Assembly: GCF_000482485.1 (NCBI RefSeq)
Contig: NZ_KI519438.1
Location: 198,404 to 262,403, forward strand
DNA: 64,000 nt
Direction: 5' to 3'
From: Paucisalibacillus globulus DSM 18846
GTDB lineage: Bacteria; Bacillota; Bacilli; Bacillales; Amphibacillaceae
The stretch's first letter is position 1. Each line of letters starts with the position of its first letter. The position numbers and the translations under genes were made by a program. Below are positions 25,752 to 35,176 of the stretch, piece by piece. The notes beneath the pieces were generated by a model. It was given only the letters and a program-made list of their open reading frames with translations. It was not told the DNA's origin and searched no databases.

Positions 25752-26273
25752 TTAATTATTTTCTTCTACCTCCCGCCTTCCTATTTGACGAGTAGTCTTG
25801 ACATCCCACTTATCATAACGTTCCGCTTCTATTCCTAGATTTTGGGTCTTCATCCAATCAAATGCCTTCAATACTAGTGGTGAAGCATTATCCGATGATA
25901 CCTCATATTCTGAAACCCACAGAGCACCAAGCGAATCCTGTCCCTCAAATTGTTCTGGGATACTTATCTCTCCAACGACTTTCCTCACTAAATAATAAAC
26001 AGCCGTATGGTGAACATGAGTATACCCTTTCCAATCCCAAGGTAGCATAAAGTCAATGACACCAATATTCCTGATGATTTCAATTTCAATTCCTGTCTCT
26101 TCTTGGAACTCCCTCTTCATCGCTTCAGCCAAGCTCTCCCCTTCTTCTAAACTACCACCAGGTAGGTCAAAGCGATTCTTATATGGACCACCATTCTTAT
26201 GAATAACCAAAAGCCTATTATCATCCTCATAAATCCCATAAACACCAAAAGCACGATGGTATTTCTTCATCAT
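25752..26273 (-). CDS. NUDIX hydrolase
   Basis: 173 residues with a complete Nudix box, GGSLEEGESLAEAMKREFQE followed by ETGIE, at about residues 40-64. Such enzymes hydrolyse nucleoside diphosphates linked to another moiety. It starts at ATGATGAAG and runs into the HAD gene, with which it is probably cotranscribed. HAD plus NUDIX suggests nucleotide or sugar-nucleotide house-cleaning, but no substrate can be assigned. Confidence 0.88.
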   Translation of the reverse strand: MMKKYHRAFGVYGIYEDDNRLLVIHKNGGPYKNRFDLPGGSLEEGESLAEAMKREFQEETGIEIEIIRNIGVIDFMLPWDWKGYTHVHHTAVYYLVRKVVGEISIPEQFEGQDSLGALWVSEYEVSSDNASPLVLKAFDWMKTQNLGIEAERYDKWDVKTTRQIGRREVEENN

Positions 26274-26288
26274 TAATCATCCCCCTTT

Positions 26289-26346
26289 AGAGCCGCGGGG
26301 ACAGGTACCTTGGCTTCAGCCGAGGTACCTGTCCCCATGGCTCTTT
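26289..26346. repeat. Long palindrome with GGGGACAGGTACCT arms
   Basis: AGAGCC...GGCTCT encloses CGGGGACAGGTACCTTGGC and its near-complement around a TTCA loop, a stem of about 26 bp with only one or two mismatches. It overlaps the stop codon of the methyltransferase-like gene. The form is that of REP-type or mobile palindromes and it may also act as a terminator. Confidence 0.7.
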
Positions 26347-27226
26347 ATAAATAGCAAAGAATGGATTTTTCTATCCAATACATAAATTCTGTAGTTGGAG
26401 ATTGTTTTTCATGTTTCTTCATTTTTAAATACATGTCGATTCCATCGGAAACATCGTGCCATAAATCTGTGAATACGAAGTCGTATTTTCCATCATGCAT
26501 TTTATTTTGTGCATATTCGAATGCATCTGTTTTAACAATATTAATCTTATGAGAGTTTTCAAATTGAGGTAATATATGGTTTTTAAACAGATTGATCACA
26601 TCATCATTACTATCTACTATCGTAACACGTTCAACATTCTTCTTCTCTGAAGCCATATAGGCAAAATAACCAAGACCAAGTCCGTAAGTAAGTACATTCC
26701 CAGAAGCCCGCTCAATTGGTTCTTTCATTGTCTCCACTTCATTCGGCGTAACAGTCATCCAAATCCGGCCATTCTCTAGAACCGCCGGATAAACAAACTC
26801 CATATCAAAGAATCCTATTTGTGGAATCTGTCTACCTTCCCTTGTTTGGATAATGTCATCGCAAACAAATCCTTCAAAGGGCTTGTACCTTTCATATTTC
26901 AATTCACTACTACCTATTTTTAAAGTTGGGATCTTTATATTCTTATAATAAGGATTGCTATTATATTCTGCTTCATCTAGATGATGAATCATTTTCTCAA
27001 AATAGTGGTTAAAAAAGGTCTTGTCCTCCGCATTATCCACAATATCAAGTCCAAACGCAGCAGCTAGAATGACGGAGAAAGCATACTCATAAGAAATACC
27101 ACCCTGAACAAACTCGTCCATTTCCTCTTTTTCCACATAGTCAGGTGCATTGTTTAAATAATTGCTTAACAAAGAAAATACTTTATTGTTATCATTTTTA
27201 GCTTTTTCATCTAATAAGTTAATCAT
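26345..27226 (-). CDS. Spermidine synthase/methyltransferase-like Rossmann protein
   Basis: 293 residues. From about residue 170 it has a Rossmann nucleotide loop (GNVLTYGLGLGYFAYMASEK), an acidic strand-2 end (RVTIVDSNDDVINLF) and YDFVFTDLWHDVSDGID, which matches the catalytic/polyamine region of the spermidine-synthase fold. The N-terminal 130 residues are unlike aminopropyltransferases, so it may be a methyltransferase of unknown substrate. The ATG follows GGAGAAC. Single gene ended by a palindrome. Confidence 0.65.
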   Translation of the reverse strand: MINLLDEKAKNDNNKVFSLLSNYLNNAPDYVEKEEMDEFVQGGISYEYAFSVILAAAFGLDIVDNAEDKTFFNHYFEKMIHHLDEAEYNSNPYYKNIKIPTLKIGSSELKYERYKPFEGFVCDDIIQTREGRQIPQIGFFDMEFVYPAVLENGRIWMTVTPNEVETMKEPIERASGNVLTYGLGLGYFAYMASEKKNVERVTIVDSNDDVINLFKNHILPQFENSHKINIVKTDAFEYAQNKMHDGKYDFVFTDLWHDVSDGIDMYLKMKKHEKQSPTTEFMYWIEKSILCYL

Positions 27227-27430
27227 TTAATCGTTCTCCCGTTCCAACATTAATGGGACAGGATTATTGTCCCTGAAAAAACTGACAATATAAGGTTCCT
27301 GTTCCTTAACCCAAAAACTAAGGTTTACTATATATCCCATGATATCCAATTTGAAAGCAGATTTCTATTGACAAGAATCCCTCTTATCATAGAAAATTGG
27401 AAACATTACTACAGTAGGAGGAATCATATT

Positions 27431-28774
27431 TTGGATCAACGAGAGCAGTTTTCTACTAAATTGGGATTTATTTTAACTGCAGCTGGTTCTGCAATTGGAC
27501 TTGGTGCAATTTGGAAGTTTCCTTATATTGCCGGTCAAAATGGTGGTGGAGCTTTTTTAATTATCTTTCTTTTATTTACCATTATTCTTGGGCTTCCACT
27601 TCTTATGGCGGAGTTTACAATTGGAAGAACCGCCCAGAAAGACGCTATTTCTTCCTTTAAGCACCTAGCACCTGGGACAAAATGGTACTATATTGGAGCG
27701 TTAGGTATGGTTACCTGCTTTATTCTACTATCATTTTATAGTGTTATTGGTGGTTGGATTATCACCTACTTGATAAAAGCAATCACAGGAGGATTGAGCA
27801 ACCTTGACGGTCAACAGTTTGAATCTGTGTTTAATGAAACCATTTCGAACCCCATTGGTAGTTTAACAGTTCAATTCGTGTTTATATTATTCACTATTAT
27901 TGTTGTAGCAAAAGGACTGCAAAAAGGTATTGAACGTGCGAGTAGCATTATGATGCCAGCTTTAACTATCCTATTTATCATGCTAGTCATCCGTTCCGTT
28001 ACATTAGACGGCGCTGCAAACGGGATTTCTTTTTTATTTCAACCTGATTGGTCAAAAGTTACATCAAAGACCATATTAGAAGCAATGGGACAATCATTTT
28101 TCACACTGAGCATTGGCGTGTCAGTAATGATTACATATAGTTCTTATTTACCAAAACATCAAAGTTTACCTAAATCTGCATTATCCATTGTGGGTATGAA
28201 TATTACCATTGTACTTTTAGCAGGTTTGGCAATTTTCCCAGCTGTATTTTCATTTGGTCTCTCACCAGATGCTGGACCAGTACTACTTTTCAATGTTCTT
28301 CCTACGATTTTTAGCCAGTTGCCGTTTGGTATGTTATTTTTTGTATCTTTTCTAATTATATTTCTATTTGCTGCATTGACATCTGCCTTCTCGATGTTGG
28401 AAATTATCGTTTCTGTCATAGCCAAGGGAAACAAGGCTAAACGAAGTAAAGCATCGTGGATAATCGGTATTTCTATTTTTATTTTCGGTATCCCTTCTGC
28501 GCTATCATTTGGACCATTAAACGATTTTACTATATTTAACAAAACCTTTTTTGATCTTGCAGACTTCACAGTAAGTAATATTCTCATGCCAATCGGTTCA
28601 TTTCTGATGGCTATATTTGTTTCATTTAAAATGAAGAAGTCAGCTCTGTTCGAAGAGATAAAACGTGGTAGTAAAATTAATCAAGCAATTTTTCACATTT
28701 GGTTTATCCTAATACGATATGTTGCGCCAATTTTAATCCTAGCAGTAATGCTTGATGTTTTAGGAGTTTGGTAG
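27431..28774 (+). CDS. Sodium-dependent amino acid transporter (NSS family)
   Basis: 447 residues from a TTG at 27431, 9 nt after AGGAGG. The frame is open to 27368 but no SD precedes that. The N-terminus [20 protein letters not shown] followed by FPY is the NSS/SNF signature lining the Na+ and substrate site (unwound helix 1). About 11 hydrophobic helices follow, the normal number for bacterial members such as MhsT. It imports an amino acid with sodium. Substrate unknown. A terminator follows. Confidence 0.9.
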   Translation: MDQREQFSTKLGFILTAAGSAIGLGAIWKFPYIAGQNGGGAFLIIFLLFTIILGLPLLMAEFTIGRTAQKDAISSFKHLAPGTKWYYIGALGMVTCFILLSFYSVIGGWIITYLIKAITGGLSNLDGQQFESVFNETISNPIGSLTVQFVFILFTIIVVAKGLQKGIERASSIMMPALTILFIMLVIRSVTLDGAANGISFLFQPDWSKVTSKTILEAMGQSFFTLSIGVSVMITYSSYLPKHQSLPKSALSIVGMNITIVLLAGLAIFPAVFSFGLSPDAGPVLLFNVLPTIFSQLPFGMLFFVSFLIIFLFAALTSAFSMLEIIVSVIAKGNKAKRSKASWIIGISIFIFGIPSALSFGPLNDFTIFNKTFFDLADFTVSNILMPIGSFLMAIFVSFKMKKSALFEEIKRGSKINQAIFHIWFILIRYVAPILILAVMLDVLGVW

Positions 28775-28801
28775 GACTGAGAATGTTCTTGTTTTCAATA
28801 T

Positions 28802-28856
28802 AAAGCACATGTATGAGAAACACCTTTCTTTTACATGTGCTTTATTTCTGTTTTTT
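28802..28856 (+). terminator. Terminator of the NSS transporter gene
   Basis: AAAGCACATGTA...TACATGTGCTTT with a 20-nt loop, then ATTTCTGTTTTTTT. Confidence 0.8.
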
Positions 28857-29004
28857 TAGTGGATGCTTTGCAAGATACTATGTAGACCGGCACCTTCAAA
28901 AAAGAACTAAATTTATACACATAGATTAGAACAATGGGGAAGAATAAAATCAAGGTCGAAAGCCATCATGACCTTTAATCCATAAAATTAATAAGGAGGA
29001 AACA

Positions 29005-30060
29005 ATGAAGAAGTTTCTACAGATGACCACTGTTTTAATATTGGTGTTTGGCATTTGTTTAAGTGGAACTACAGCTGCAAACGCACAAATTGATTACGTT
29101 CCTAATGCAGGTGTCTATATCAATGGGAAATTGGTCAATGGAATTAATCCAATTATTGAAGATGGCGTGTATTACTTGCCATTCGTCGACCTAGCAAAAA
29201 TATTGAATTATAACAGCGTTAAATTTGAGGAAAAAACAAAAACCTACGAGATAACAGACGGTTCAACGGTTATCCGAGTGACGATGGGTGGGACAAGAGC
29301 AAAAAAAGGTAACGAATATATAAACATTAAGCCTCCAAGATGGATTAATGAATCAGCATATATTTCTTTACATGCTGGTGGTGCTTTGTTCAACTCATAT
29401 ATTACATTTAAAAAGGAAAATGGATCGATTCAAATCCAAAATCCTGCCACAAAGTATGCGGTTCATAAGGGCGATACATTATACAACATTTCTCGCATTC
29501 ACCATATCAGCGTTGATGAATTAAAACGTGTGAACAATCTTTCATCAAACGTGATTAAAGATGGGCAGATATTAAAGTTACCTAATGCTGATACATCTAA
29601 AGGAGAAATGGAACCTATAAAAGAGAAAGAGCCAGTTAAGAACAACAGCAATGCGTCCATTCAGGATCAAGCAAATAAAATACTTGAGGAAGCAAAGAAG
29701 TACATTGGTGCAAAGTATAAGTTTGGAGCAACTCTTGCAGAAGCCCCTAACTTATTTGATTGTTCTTCCTATACACAATTTGTATTTGGAAAAGCTGGTG
29801 TTCAGCTTCCAAGGGTTTCTAGAGACCAAGCAAGTAAAGGGGTGGCGGTATCCACTTCTAACCTAAAGGCAGGGGACTTATTGTTCTTTACAATGAAAGA
29901 CACATATACCGACGGAAGGGTAGCCCACGTTGGTATTTATATGGGCGATGGAAGTATGATTCATGCTTCAACATCAAAAGGTGTTATGATCACCAGCAAT
30001 GTCTTACAAAATCCTTATTGGTCAAAGAACTATCTATTTTCAAAGCGTATTCTTCAATAA
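29005..30060 (+). CDS. Secreted NlpC/P60 peptidoglycan endopeptidase with LysM
   Basis: 351 residues: Sec signal peptide (1-28, cleavage near ANAQ), a copper-amine-oxidase-N-like stalk domain (31-145, YINGKLVNGINPI), one LysM (151-194, YAVHKGDTLYNISRIHHISV) that binds glycan, a charged linker, and a C-terminal NlpC/P60 domain (221-350). Catalytic residues Cys253 (NLFDCSSYTQ), His308 (AHVGIY) and His320 are present. It cuts gamma-D-Glu-meso-DAP type peptide links in the wall during growth. The ATG follows AAGGAGG. Monocistronic. Confidence 0.92.
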   Translation: MKKFLQMTTVLILVFGICLSGTTAANAQIDYVPNAGVYINGKLVNGINPIIEDGVYYLPFVDLAKILNYNSVKFEEKTKTYEITDGSTVIRVTMGGTRAKKGNEYINIKPPRWINESAYISLHAGGALFNSYITFKKENGSIQIQNPATKYAVHKGDTLYNISRIHHISVDELKRVNNLSSNVIKDGQILKLPNADTSKGEMEPIKEKEPVKNNSNASIQDQANKILEEAKKYIGAKYKFGATLAEAPNLFDCSSYTQFVFGKAGVQLPRVSRDQASKGVAVSTSNLKAGDLLFFTMKDTYTDGRVAHVGIYMGDGSMIHASTSKGVMITSNVLQNPYWSKNYLFSKRILQ

Positions 30061-30083
30061 CTTTTGCTTCAATATTGTTGCAT

Positions 30084-30113
30084 AGAGAACTCTAATCAGA
30101 GTTCTCTTTTTTC
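30084..30113 (+). terminator. Terminator of the NlpC/P60 gene
   Basis: AGAGAACTCT-AATC-AGAGTTCTCT followed by TTTT. Confidence 0.9.
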
Positions 30114-30256
30114 CAATAAGATAAGCATTGGAATGCCCCGATAATAATTTTATATATATAGAATAAGGGACATTTAATTATCCCCTCAAAAGGTCAGGAG
30201 CACGACAATTGCTCTTCTCACCACAATAACATGAATATAGAAGTATACACACCAAA

Positions 30257-30964
30257 CTAATAACCAAAAAAGGAATCCTTTTTAATGTTCCGTTTTGAAA
30301 TATTATCTTTCTGTAAATAACTTGAAATAGACTCTACCATTGACTTTGGTCCTGCGATAAAATACTTGCCTTCGTTCTTATATTTGCTGGTAAACTTATC
30401 TATTTCCTCATGCAAGTCATCCCTTGAACCAAGATAAGTTACATGTACTGAATGGTTGTTAGCTATTTCATTAAGCTCATCTTTAAAAATATAGGAATTA
30501 TTGCTATCCAGATAAAGGAGAGTTATTGGTTGAACAGCCCCTTTTCCTTCCGCTTCTATTTGTTTTAAGATTGCCCGAAATGGTGTTATTCCAATTCCAC
30601 CTGCAATCAGGAGTGAAGGGATGTTATCAGTCACACTAAAACTCCCTACTGGCCCAGCTATTCTAATTCTCATACCCGGTTTCAATTCTAACAATGCTTT
30701 CTTAAAATCACTTGGTTCCGCACTAATAGTAGTTGTTATTCGAACAACATTCTCTGTGGGTGCTGATGCTACACTAAATGGCCGGGTATTGTTTTTTATT
30801 TTTTTATGAATAATCGTAAACAAACCATATTGGCCAGTTTTCCAAGATAATGTCTTATCTTTTTCGAATAGAAATGTATACACATTTTCTGTTTCCTTGT
30901 AGCTTTCTAGAAATAATAGATCTTTCTTCTTAAACATGGATAATGCGTCTTGTATAAACCCCAT
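30257..30964 (-). CDS. FAD-binding ferredoxin-NADP reductase-like oxidoreductase
   Basis: 235 residues with FAD motif TRPFSVASAP (about 60-69), NAD(P) loop LLIAGGIGITPFRAIL (about 118-133) and a C-terminal YFIAGPKSMV. The iron-sulfur domain found in many homologues is absent, so it should take electrons from NAD(P)H and pass them to a separate partner such as a ferredoxin or haem protein. No partner gene is adjacent. The ATG follows AAAAAGGAG. Confidence 0.83.
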   Translation of the reverse strand: MGFIQDALSMFKKKDLLFLESYKETENVYTFLFEKDKTLSWKTGQYGLFTIIHKKIKNNTRPFSVASAPTENVVRITTTISAEPSDFKKALLELKPGMRIRIAGPVGSFSVTDNIPSLLIAGGIGITPFRAILKQIEAEGKGAVQPITLLYLDSNNSYIFKDELNEIANNHSVHVTYLGSRDDLHEEIDKFTSKYKNEGKYFIAGPKSMVESISSYLQKDNISKRNIKKDSFFGY

Positions 30965-31018
30965 TTTTTCACTCCTTTTTAAAAAGTATGATATATTTTC
31001 TAAGACAAACCCATATTC

Positions 31019-31390
31019 CTATTTCCGCCAAAAACTCGAACAGTTTGCCTTGTCCCAAATATTGAACTCAATAATTTTCTCAAGTAAAGAGTAGTCAACC
31101 TTACTATTCCAAGGGATACGTATTAGCTCCTTTGTATAGTCATATCCTGCCTTCACAATATCATCTTCAACATGTGTAATCGTTACACTTTCAGGGGCAA
31201 CTGCTAGATGCTTTTTGGATAAACTAAAGCCAATAATGAATGTCCCGTGATCCGTGAACATTGGTTGGTTCCATTTTATTTCTGTTTTCAAATTTGGATA
31301 GTTATTGATTATCCAAGTAATCACTTCTTGTGTTCTTTCGCGGTGTGAAGGGTTGTCAATCCCCATTAAAAATTCAGCAAATGCTTCCAT
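31019..31390 (-). CDS. DUF1801 (YdhG-like iron chaperone family) protein
   Basis: 123 residues matching the DUF1801 fold ([20 protein letters not shown], then [20 protein letters not shown]). B. subtilis YdhG/Fra, a frataxin-like iron chaperone, is of this family. It starts with an ATG after AAGGAGG. It stands 81 bp upstream of, and on the same strand as, nothing obviously related. Iron delivery is inferred only from family membership. Confidence 0.78.
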   Translation of the reverse strand: MEAFAEFLMGIDNPSHRERTQEVITWIINNYPNLKTEIKWNQPMFTDHGTFIIGFSLSKKHLAVAPESVTITHVEDDIVKAGYDYTKELIRIPWNSKVDYSLLEKIIEFNIWDKANCSSFWRK

Positions 31391-31471
31391 TTTGTGCCCT
31401 CCTTGAACAGTGCAGAATGCATAGTCCTATCCTTAGTAATTTGTAACCTTCCATACATTAACAAACTAACG

Positions 31472-31864
31472 TTAGAGCTTTTCCCCTAATACATTTTTAA
31501 GTTCTTCAACTTTGTACGACCAGCCACTTTTCGCACCCTTGAAAGCATAATCTTCTTTCTCAAATCCAGTATGTTCAAGATGTAGATAAGTTGTTTCTCC
31601 CTCTTGTTTTAATGTCCAAGTAACTACCGTGTTTATTGGTCCACCAACCCATGTGTAAGATAGCATGTTAGGCTCATCCACTACTAATACTTCACTATCT
31701 ACTACCAAGTCAATTGCCTCGTTATGAAACTGACATTTGTACCCAACAATTGGTTTAAAATTATTTTCCATTACCCATTGTGCTAGCGTCTCCGAATTCG
31801 TTAAGGCCTCCCATACCTTATGAATGGGACTCTTAAATTGAAAATCTAATGATAAATCTGCCAT
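31472..31864 (-). CDS. SRPBCC/AHSA1 domain protein
   Basis: 130 residues with the AHSA1 pattern: FKSPIHKVWEALTNSETLAQ near the start, LSYTWVGGPINTVVTWTLKQ in the middle and a terminal GWSYKVEELKNVLGEKL. This helix-grip fold binds hydrophobic ligands. The gene starts 3 bp after the ArsR stop, the common ArsR-SRPBCC pair of bacilli, so it is expressed and repressed together with the regulator. Ligand unknown. Confidence 0.88.
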   Translation of the reverse strand: MADLSLDFQFKSPIHKVWEALTNSETLAQWVMENNFKPIVGYKCQFHNEAIDLVVDSEVLVVDEPNMLSYTWVGGPINTVVTWTLKQEGETTYLHLEHTGFEKEDYAFKGAKSGWSYKVEELKNVLGEKL

Positions 31865-31867
31865 CGT

Positions 31868-32188
31868 TTATTCCTCCAATATATTCTTTAGTAATAGTGC
31901 TTTTTCATTCCAAAACTTCTCATAAAAGGACAACCAATCTTTTACTTCCTGTAATGGGGCTGGGTTAAGTCGATACCTTGTCTCCCTACCTATTTTACGG
32001 TTCGTTACTAAATCAGCTTCCTTTAGAATAGACAAATGTTTAGAAACAGCCGTACGCCCCATTTGAAATTGAATAGTTAATTCATGAAGAGGTAGCTCCT
32101 CTACATCTGCTAACAAATGGATTAATTTACGTCTTGTTGGATCTGCAATAGCAATAAAAACATCACGTTTTTGATCAGTACTGTTCAT
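31868..32188 (-). CDS. ArsR family regulator paired with SRPBCC protein
   Basis: 106 residues with an ArsR winged helix (FIAIADPTRRKLIHLLADVE, then HELTIQFQMGRTAVSKHLSI). It has no metal-binding Cys or the D-x-H-x10-H-x2-E site, so it probably senses an organic ligand or dimer partner rather than a metal. The ATG follows GGGGAGG. A perfect 16-bp inverted repeat covers its promoter, which it most likely binds to repress itself and the SRPBCC gene. Confidence 0.88.
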   Translation of the reverse strand: MNSTDQKRDVFIAIADPTRRKLIHLLADVEELPLHELTIQFQMGRTAVSKHLSILKEADLVTNRKIGRETRYRLNPAPLQEVKDWLSFYEKFWNEKALLLKNILEE

Positions 32189-32210
32189 AATCCTCCCCCT
32201 CTCTCAAATG

Positions 32211-32259
32211 GACACTGTTTGGTGTCATTATTATACGACACCAAACAGTGTCTAGTCAA
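32211..32259 (-). promoter_or_regulatory. Promoter with 16-bp inverted operator of the ArsR-SRPBCC operon
   Basis: TTGACT (32254-32259), an 18-bp spacer and TATAAT (32230-32235) read toward the arsR-like gene. Arms GACACTGTTTGGTGTC (32211-32226) and GACACCAAACAGTGTC (32237-32252) are exact reverse complements. One fills the spacer and the other lies at the transcription start. Each arm also contains an inner GACAC/GTGTC dyad. Confidence 0.85.
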
Positions 32260-32337
32260 ACATTATTTTGGTGGAACAATGATTTACAATCAGATAGGTA
32301 CCTCCAATCTATTCTTTCTCATTTTGCCTATAATCAT

Positions 32338-32385
32338 AAATCCGAAGACCAGCCCGGGGAAGTACCGGATAAGTCTTCGGATCTG
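32338..32385. other. Hairpin downstream of the acetyltransferase gene region
   Basis: ATCCGAAGAC...GTCTTCGGAT is a perfect 10-bp stem around a GC-rich loop in the gap between the ArsR promoter and the acetyltransferase stop. No T-run follows. It may be a terminator remnant or a structured 3' untranslated region. The rest of the gap shows nothing. Confidence 0.5.
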
Positions 32386-32428
32386 GAATGTACTTTTATT
32401 CAAGAGATATATGTATACAGGTCAAAAA

Positions 32429-33010
32429 TCACTTTACATTATGATCAATTCTTTTAATAAATTTTGCTGGCACTCCTGCAACAACTGTATTCTCCAGGAC
32501 ATCCTTTGTGACAACTGCTCCTGCTGCAACAACAGCGTTATTTCCAATTGTCACACCAGGTAGAATTGTTACGTTTGAACCAATCCATACATTTTTTCCA
32601 AGTACAACTGGTAAGGGATATGTTGTATTTCTTGTTTCTAAAGGTAACCCATGGTTAAGTGTAGCAATCACAACATTCATACCAATTTGAGAACCATCAC
32701 CTATCGTAATTCCACCTCTATCTTGGAAAGAACATCCTGTGTTTAAAAATACATTTTTTCCAATTGTAATGTTTTTACCAAAGTCTGTATAAAATGGTGG
32801 AAAACACATGAATGTTGAATCAACCTTGGTACCGGTTAGTTCACTAAAAATCTCTACTATCTCTTCTTTTGAGTGAAAAGATGAATTCAATTCCATTGTT
32901 ATTCTCTGAGCTTCATAACTACACTGGGTTAACAACCCATGTAATTCTTTATCCTCACCCGAAATTGGATTACCATTCTTACAAAAATCTATAAACGCAT
33001 TCATATCCAT
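32429..33010 (-). CDS. Maltose O-acetyltransferase-like (hexapeptide) sugar acetyltransferase
   Basis: 193 residues. An N-terminal Mac-domain helix region (residues 1-60) is followed by left-handed beta-helix hexapeptide repeats (GKNVFLNTGCSFQDRGGITI, GKNVWIGSNVTILPGVTIGN, NNAVVAAGAVVTKDV). The catalytic His lies in ATLNHGLP. It transfers acetyl from acetyl-CoA to a sugar hydroxyl. The ATG follows AGGTGA. Preferred sugar unknown. Single gene. Confidence 0.87.
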   Translation of the reverse strand: MDMNAFIDFCKNGNPISGEDKELHGLLTQCSYEAQRITMELNSSFHSKEEIVEIFSELTGTKVDSTFMCFPPFYTDFGKNITIGKNVFLNTGCSFQDRGGITIGDGSQIGMNVVIATLNHGLPLETRNTTYPLPVVLGKNVWIGSNVTILPGVTIGNNAVVAAGAVVTKDVLENTVVAGVPAKFIKRIDHNVK

Positions 33011-33097
33011 CTTTTTAAATCACCTTTCTACTTGGAAATTACATTTTGATGCTTAATGACGAATTGAAGTGGATTTAATTCCCTGTTTGCATTGGAC

Positions 33098-33910
33098 TTA
33101 TTTACTTAATATCAGTTTATCCAAGGCATAGGCAACACCATTCTCATCTTTTGATAACGTTTGAAAATCAGCTGGTTTCTTTACTAATGAAGTTGCATTT
33201 CCCATGGCTACACCGCAGCCAGCATATTCAATCATACTTAAATCATTTTCACCGTCACCTATACAAATAACCTCTTCCCTTTTAATAGAGAGTCTATTTG
33301 CAAGCTGTTTTACCGCATTTCCTTTACTTACAATCGGATTAAGAATTTCCAGAAAGAATGGTGTACTCGTTACCATCATATACTTTTCCTTATATGCCTT
33401 TGGTATTGCCTCAATAATATTATTTAAACGTTCCTCGTAATCGATAAACATCACTTTGGGAACCATGATATCCTCTGGTGTTTCGTCTAATGGTCGATAG
33501 TGGATTGGAAGTTGATTAGCAAAAGCCTCATAGATGGTATATAGGTGTATCTTTTTATTTGGTGTGAACATATCGTCTAAATCGAAATAATGCATATGCG
33601 AATTAACGTTTATGCTTAATTCATGTAAATCCATTAAGTCTTGGTAGGTTAAAAGGTTCTGTAAAATTACTTCTTCAGTATTAGTATTTTGTACAAGAGC
33701 ACCATTAAACGTTATGACAAAATCCTCTTTATCATTTAATTCTAATTCCTCAACTAAATGGTGGACACCTCCAATTGGCCTTCCAGTACATAGCACAACT
33801 TTCACACCTTTTTCTTTAACCGCTTGAATGGCATTACTAACTTCTTTGGTTATTTCCTCACGACTGTTGAGAAGTGTACCATCGATATCTATTGCAACTA
33901 ACTTATACAA
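33098..33910 (-). CDS. Cof-type HAD-IIB sugar/nucleotide phosphatase (YidA-like)
   Basis: 270 residues: DIDGTLLNS as motif 1, LCTGRP as motif 2, a C2B cap (about 85-190), SKGNAVKQLANRL and the motif-4 CIGDGENDLSMIEYAGCGVA with MGNA. Cof-type enzymes hydrolyse sugar phosphates, pyridoxal phosphate, or flavin-pathway intermediates (YitU, YwtE and YcsE in B. subtilis belong here). The closest form is YidA. Single gene, divergent from the LysR gene. Substrate not predictable. Confidence 0.86.
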   Translation of the reverse strand: MYKLVAIDIDGTLLNSREEITKEVSNAIQAVKEKGVKVVLCTGRPIGGVHHLVEELELNDKEDFVITFNGALVQNTNTEEVILQNLLTYQDLMDLHELSINVNSHMHYFDLDDMFTPNKKIHLYTIYEAFANQLPIHYRPLDETPEDIMVPKVMFIDYEERLNNIIEAIPKAYKEKYMMVTSTPFFLEILNPIVSKGNAVKQLANRLSIKREEVICIGDGENDLSMIEYAGCGVAMGNATSLVKKPADFQTLSKDENGVAYALDKLILSK

Positions 33911-34090
33911 TCTAATTCCTCCCTAATTAATCGAAACATTTTATTATATTGTAACGTCTTCGAGTGATCCCTCCATTACTAATTCTAACGTGTTTGATTT
34001 GATACAACCAATACTTATATCTTATTTCATGATATGCTTAATAGGCATTTCTAAACTTTTATAAACTCTCCACCAAAGGAGGCATCGCAC

Positions 34091-34984
34091 ATGGAGTTAA
34101 GAGTATTACGCTATTTTCTTACTGTTGCAAGAGAAGGAAACATAACTGGTGCTGCTAATCTTTTGCATATTACGCAACCAACTTTATCCAGACAATTAAA
34201 AGATCTTGAGCAAGAATTAGGAACAAAATTATTTAATCGCAGTAGCCACAGTATCATTCTCACTAATGAAGGGATGCTCCTACGAAAGAGGGCAGAAGAA
34301 ATCATTTATTTGGTTGATAAGTTAGAGGCAGAATTTAGCTCTATGGAAGAAACAATTAGTGGTGATATTTACATAGGTGGCGGAGAAACTGATGCCATGA
34401 AACAGGTTGCACGGGTTGCAAAGGATTTACAGTTAAAGTACCCCAGTATACGATTCCATCTCTATAGCGGAAATGAAGATGATGTGACGGAACGGCTCGA
34501 CAGGGGTTTGCTTGACTTTGGTATATTAATTCAACCAGCAAATATATCAAAATATAATTATATCAATATCCCAGCAAAAGATGTTTGGGGAGTCATTATG
34601 AAAAATGATAGTCCTCTCGCATTCAAAGAATCCATTCAAGCAGCAGATTTATTACATGTTCCACTAATTTGTTCACAACAGGTTTTAAAAGAAACTTTTT
34701 CAAAAAATGAATTTGCGGATTGGTTTGGTGAGGATTTCAATACACTAAACATTGTATCAACATACAACCTTGCATATAATGCGTCGATTATGGTTAAAGA
34801 GGGCATTGGTTATGCTATAACTCTTGATAAAATAGTAGATACATCTAGTAATAGTAATCTTTGTTTTCTACCACTTGAGCCAAGACTTGAATCTGGCTTA
34901 AGTATTGTATGGAAAAAACATCAAGTATTTTCTACAGCTGCTGATAAGTTTTTAAAAGAAATACAAGAAAAATTATCTTGTTAA
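34091..34984 (+). CDS. LysR family transcriptional regulator
   Basis: 297 residues. The N-terminal helix-turn-helix (LRVLRYFLTVAREGNITGAA, then TQPTLSRQLKDLEQELGTKL) is typical. Residues 90-295 form the periplasmic-binding-like effector domain. The ATG follows AAAGGAGG. No divergent target typical of LysR genes is evident: the neighbour on the other side is the Cof phosphatase, so that gene is the only candidate target from position. Effector unknown. Confidence 0.88.
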   Translation: MELRVLRYFLTVAREGNITGAANLLHITQPTLSRQLKDLEQELGTKLFNRSSHSIILTNEGMLLRKRAEEIIYLVDKLEAEFSSMEETISGDIYIGGGETDAMKQVARVAKDLQLKYPSIRFHLYSGNEDDVTERLDRGLLDFGILIQPANISKYNYINIPAKDVWGVIMKNDSPLAFKESIQAADLLHVPLICSQQVLKETFSKNEFADWFGEDFNTLNIVSTYNLAYNASIMVKEGIGYAITLDKIVDTSSNSNLCFLPLEPRLESGLSIVWKKHQVFSTAADKFLKEIQEKLSC

Positions 34985-35006
34985 CATCAAATTGTATGAT
35001 ATAAAA

Positions 35007-35075
35007 ATAAAAACTAACATATGCGCTCATCTTTTTGAGAATGTGTTAGTTTTTATTATGGTAGCACGAAAGACA
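35007..35075. repeat. Dispersed two-hairpin element, degraded copy 4
   Basis: AAAAACTAACATATGCGCTC...GAGAATGTGTTAGTTTTTATTATGG matches the large hairpin of the element at 24317-24405. The second hairpin is reduced to a GCACGAAAG-like remnant. It lies between convergent genes and may serve as a terminator there. Confidence 0.6.
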
Positions 35076-35176
35076 ATTTTAATATATCTCTCATCCTTCC
35101 ATTATTTAATAGAATGATGTATTGTCCTCTCCAAATCTTCTATACAAGCATCCTCAGCAATATCTGTATTCTACTT

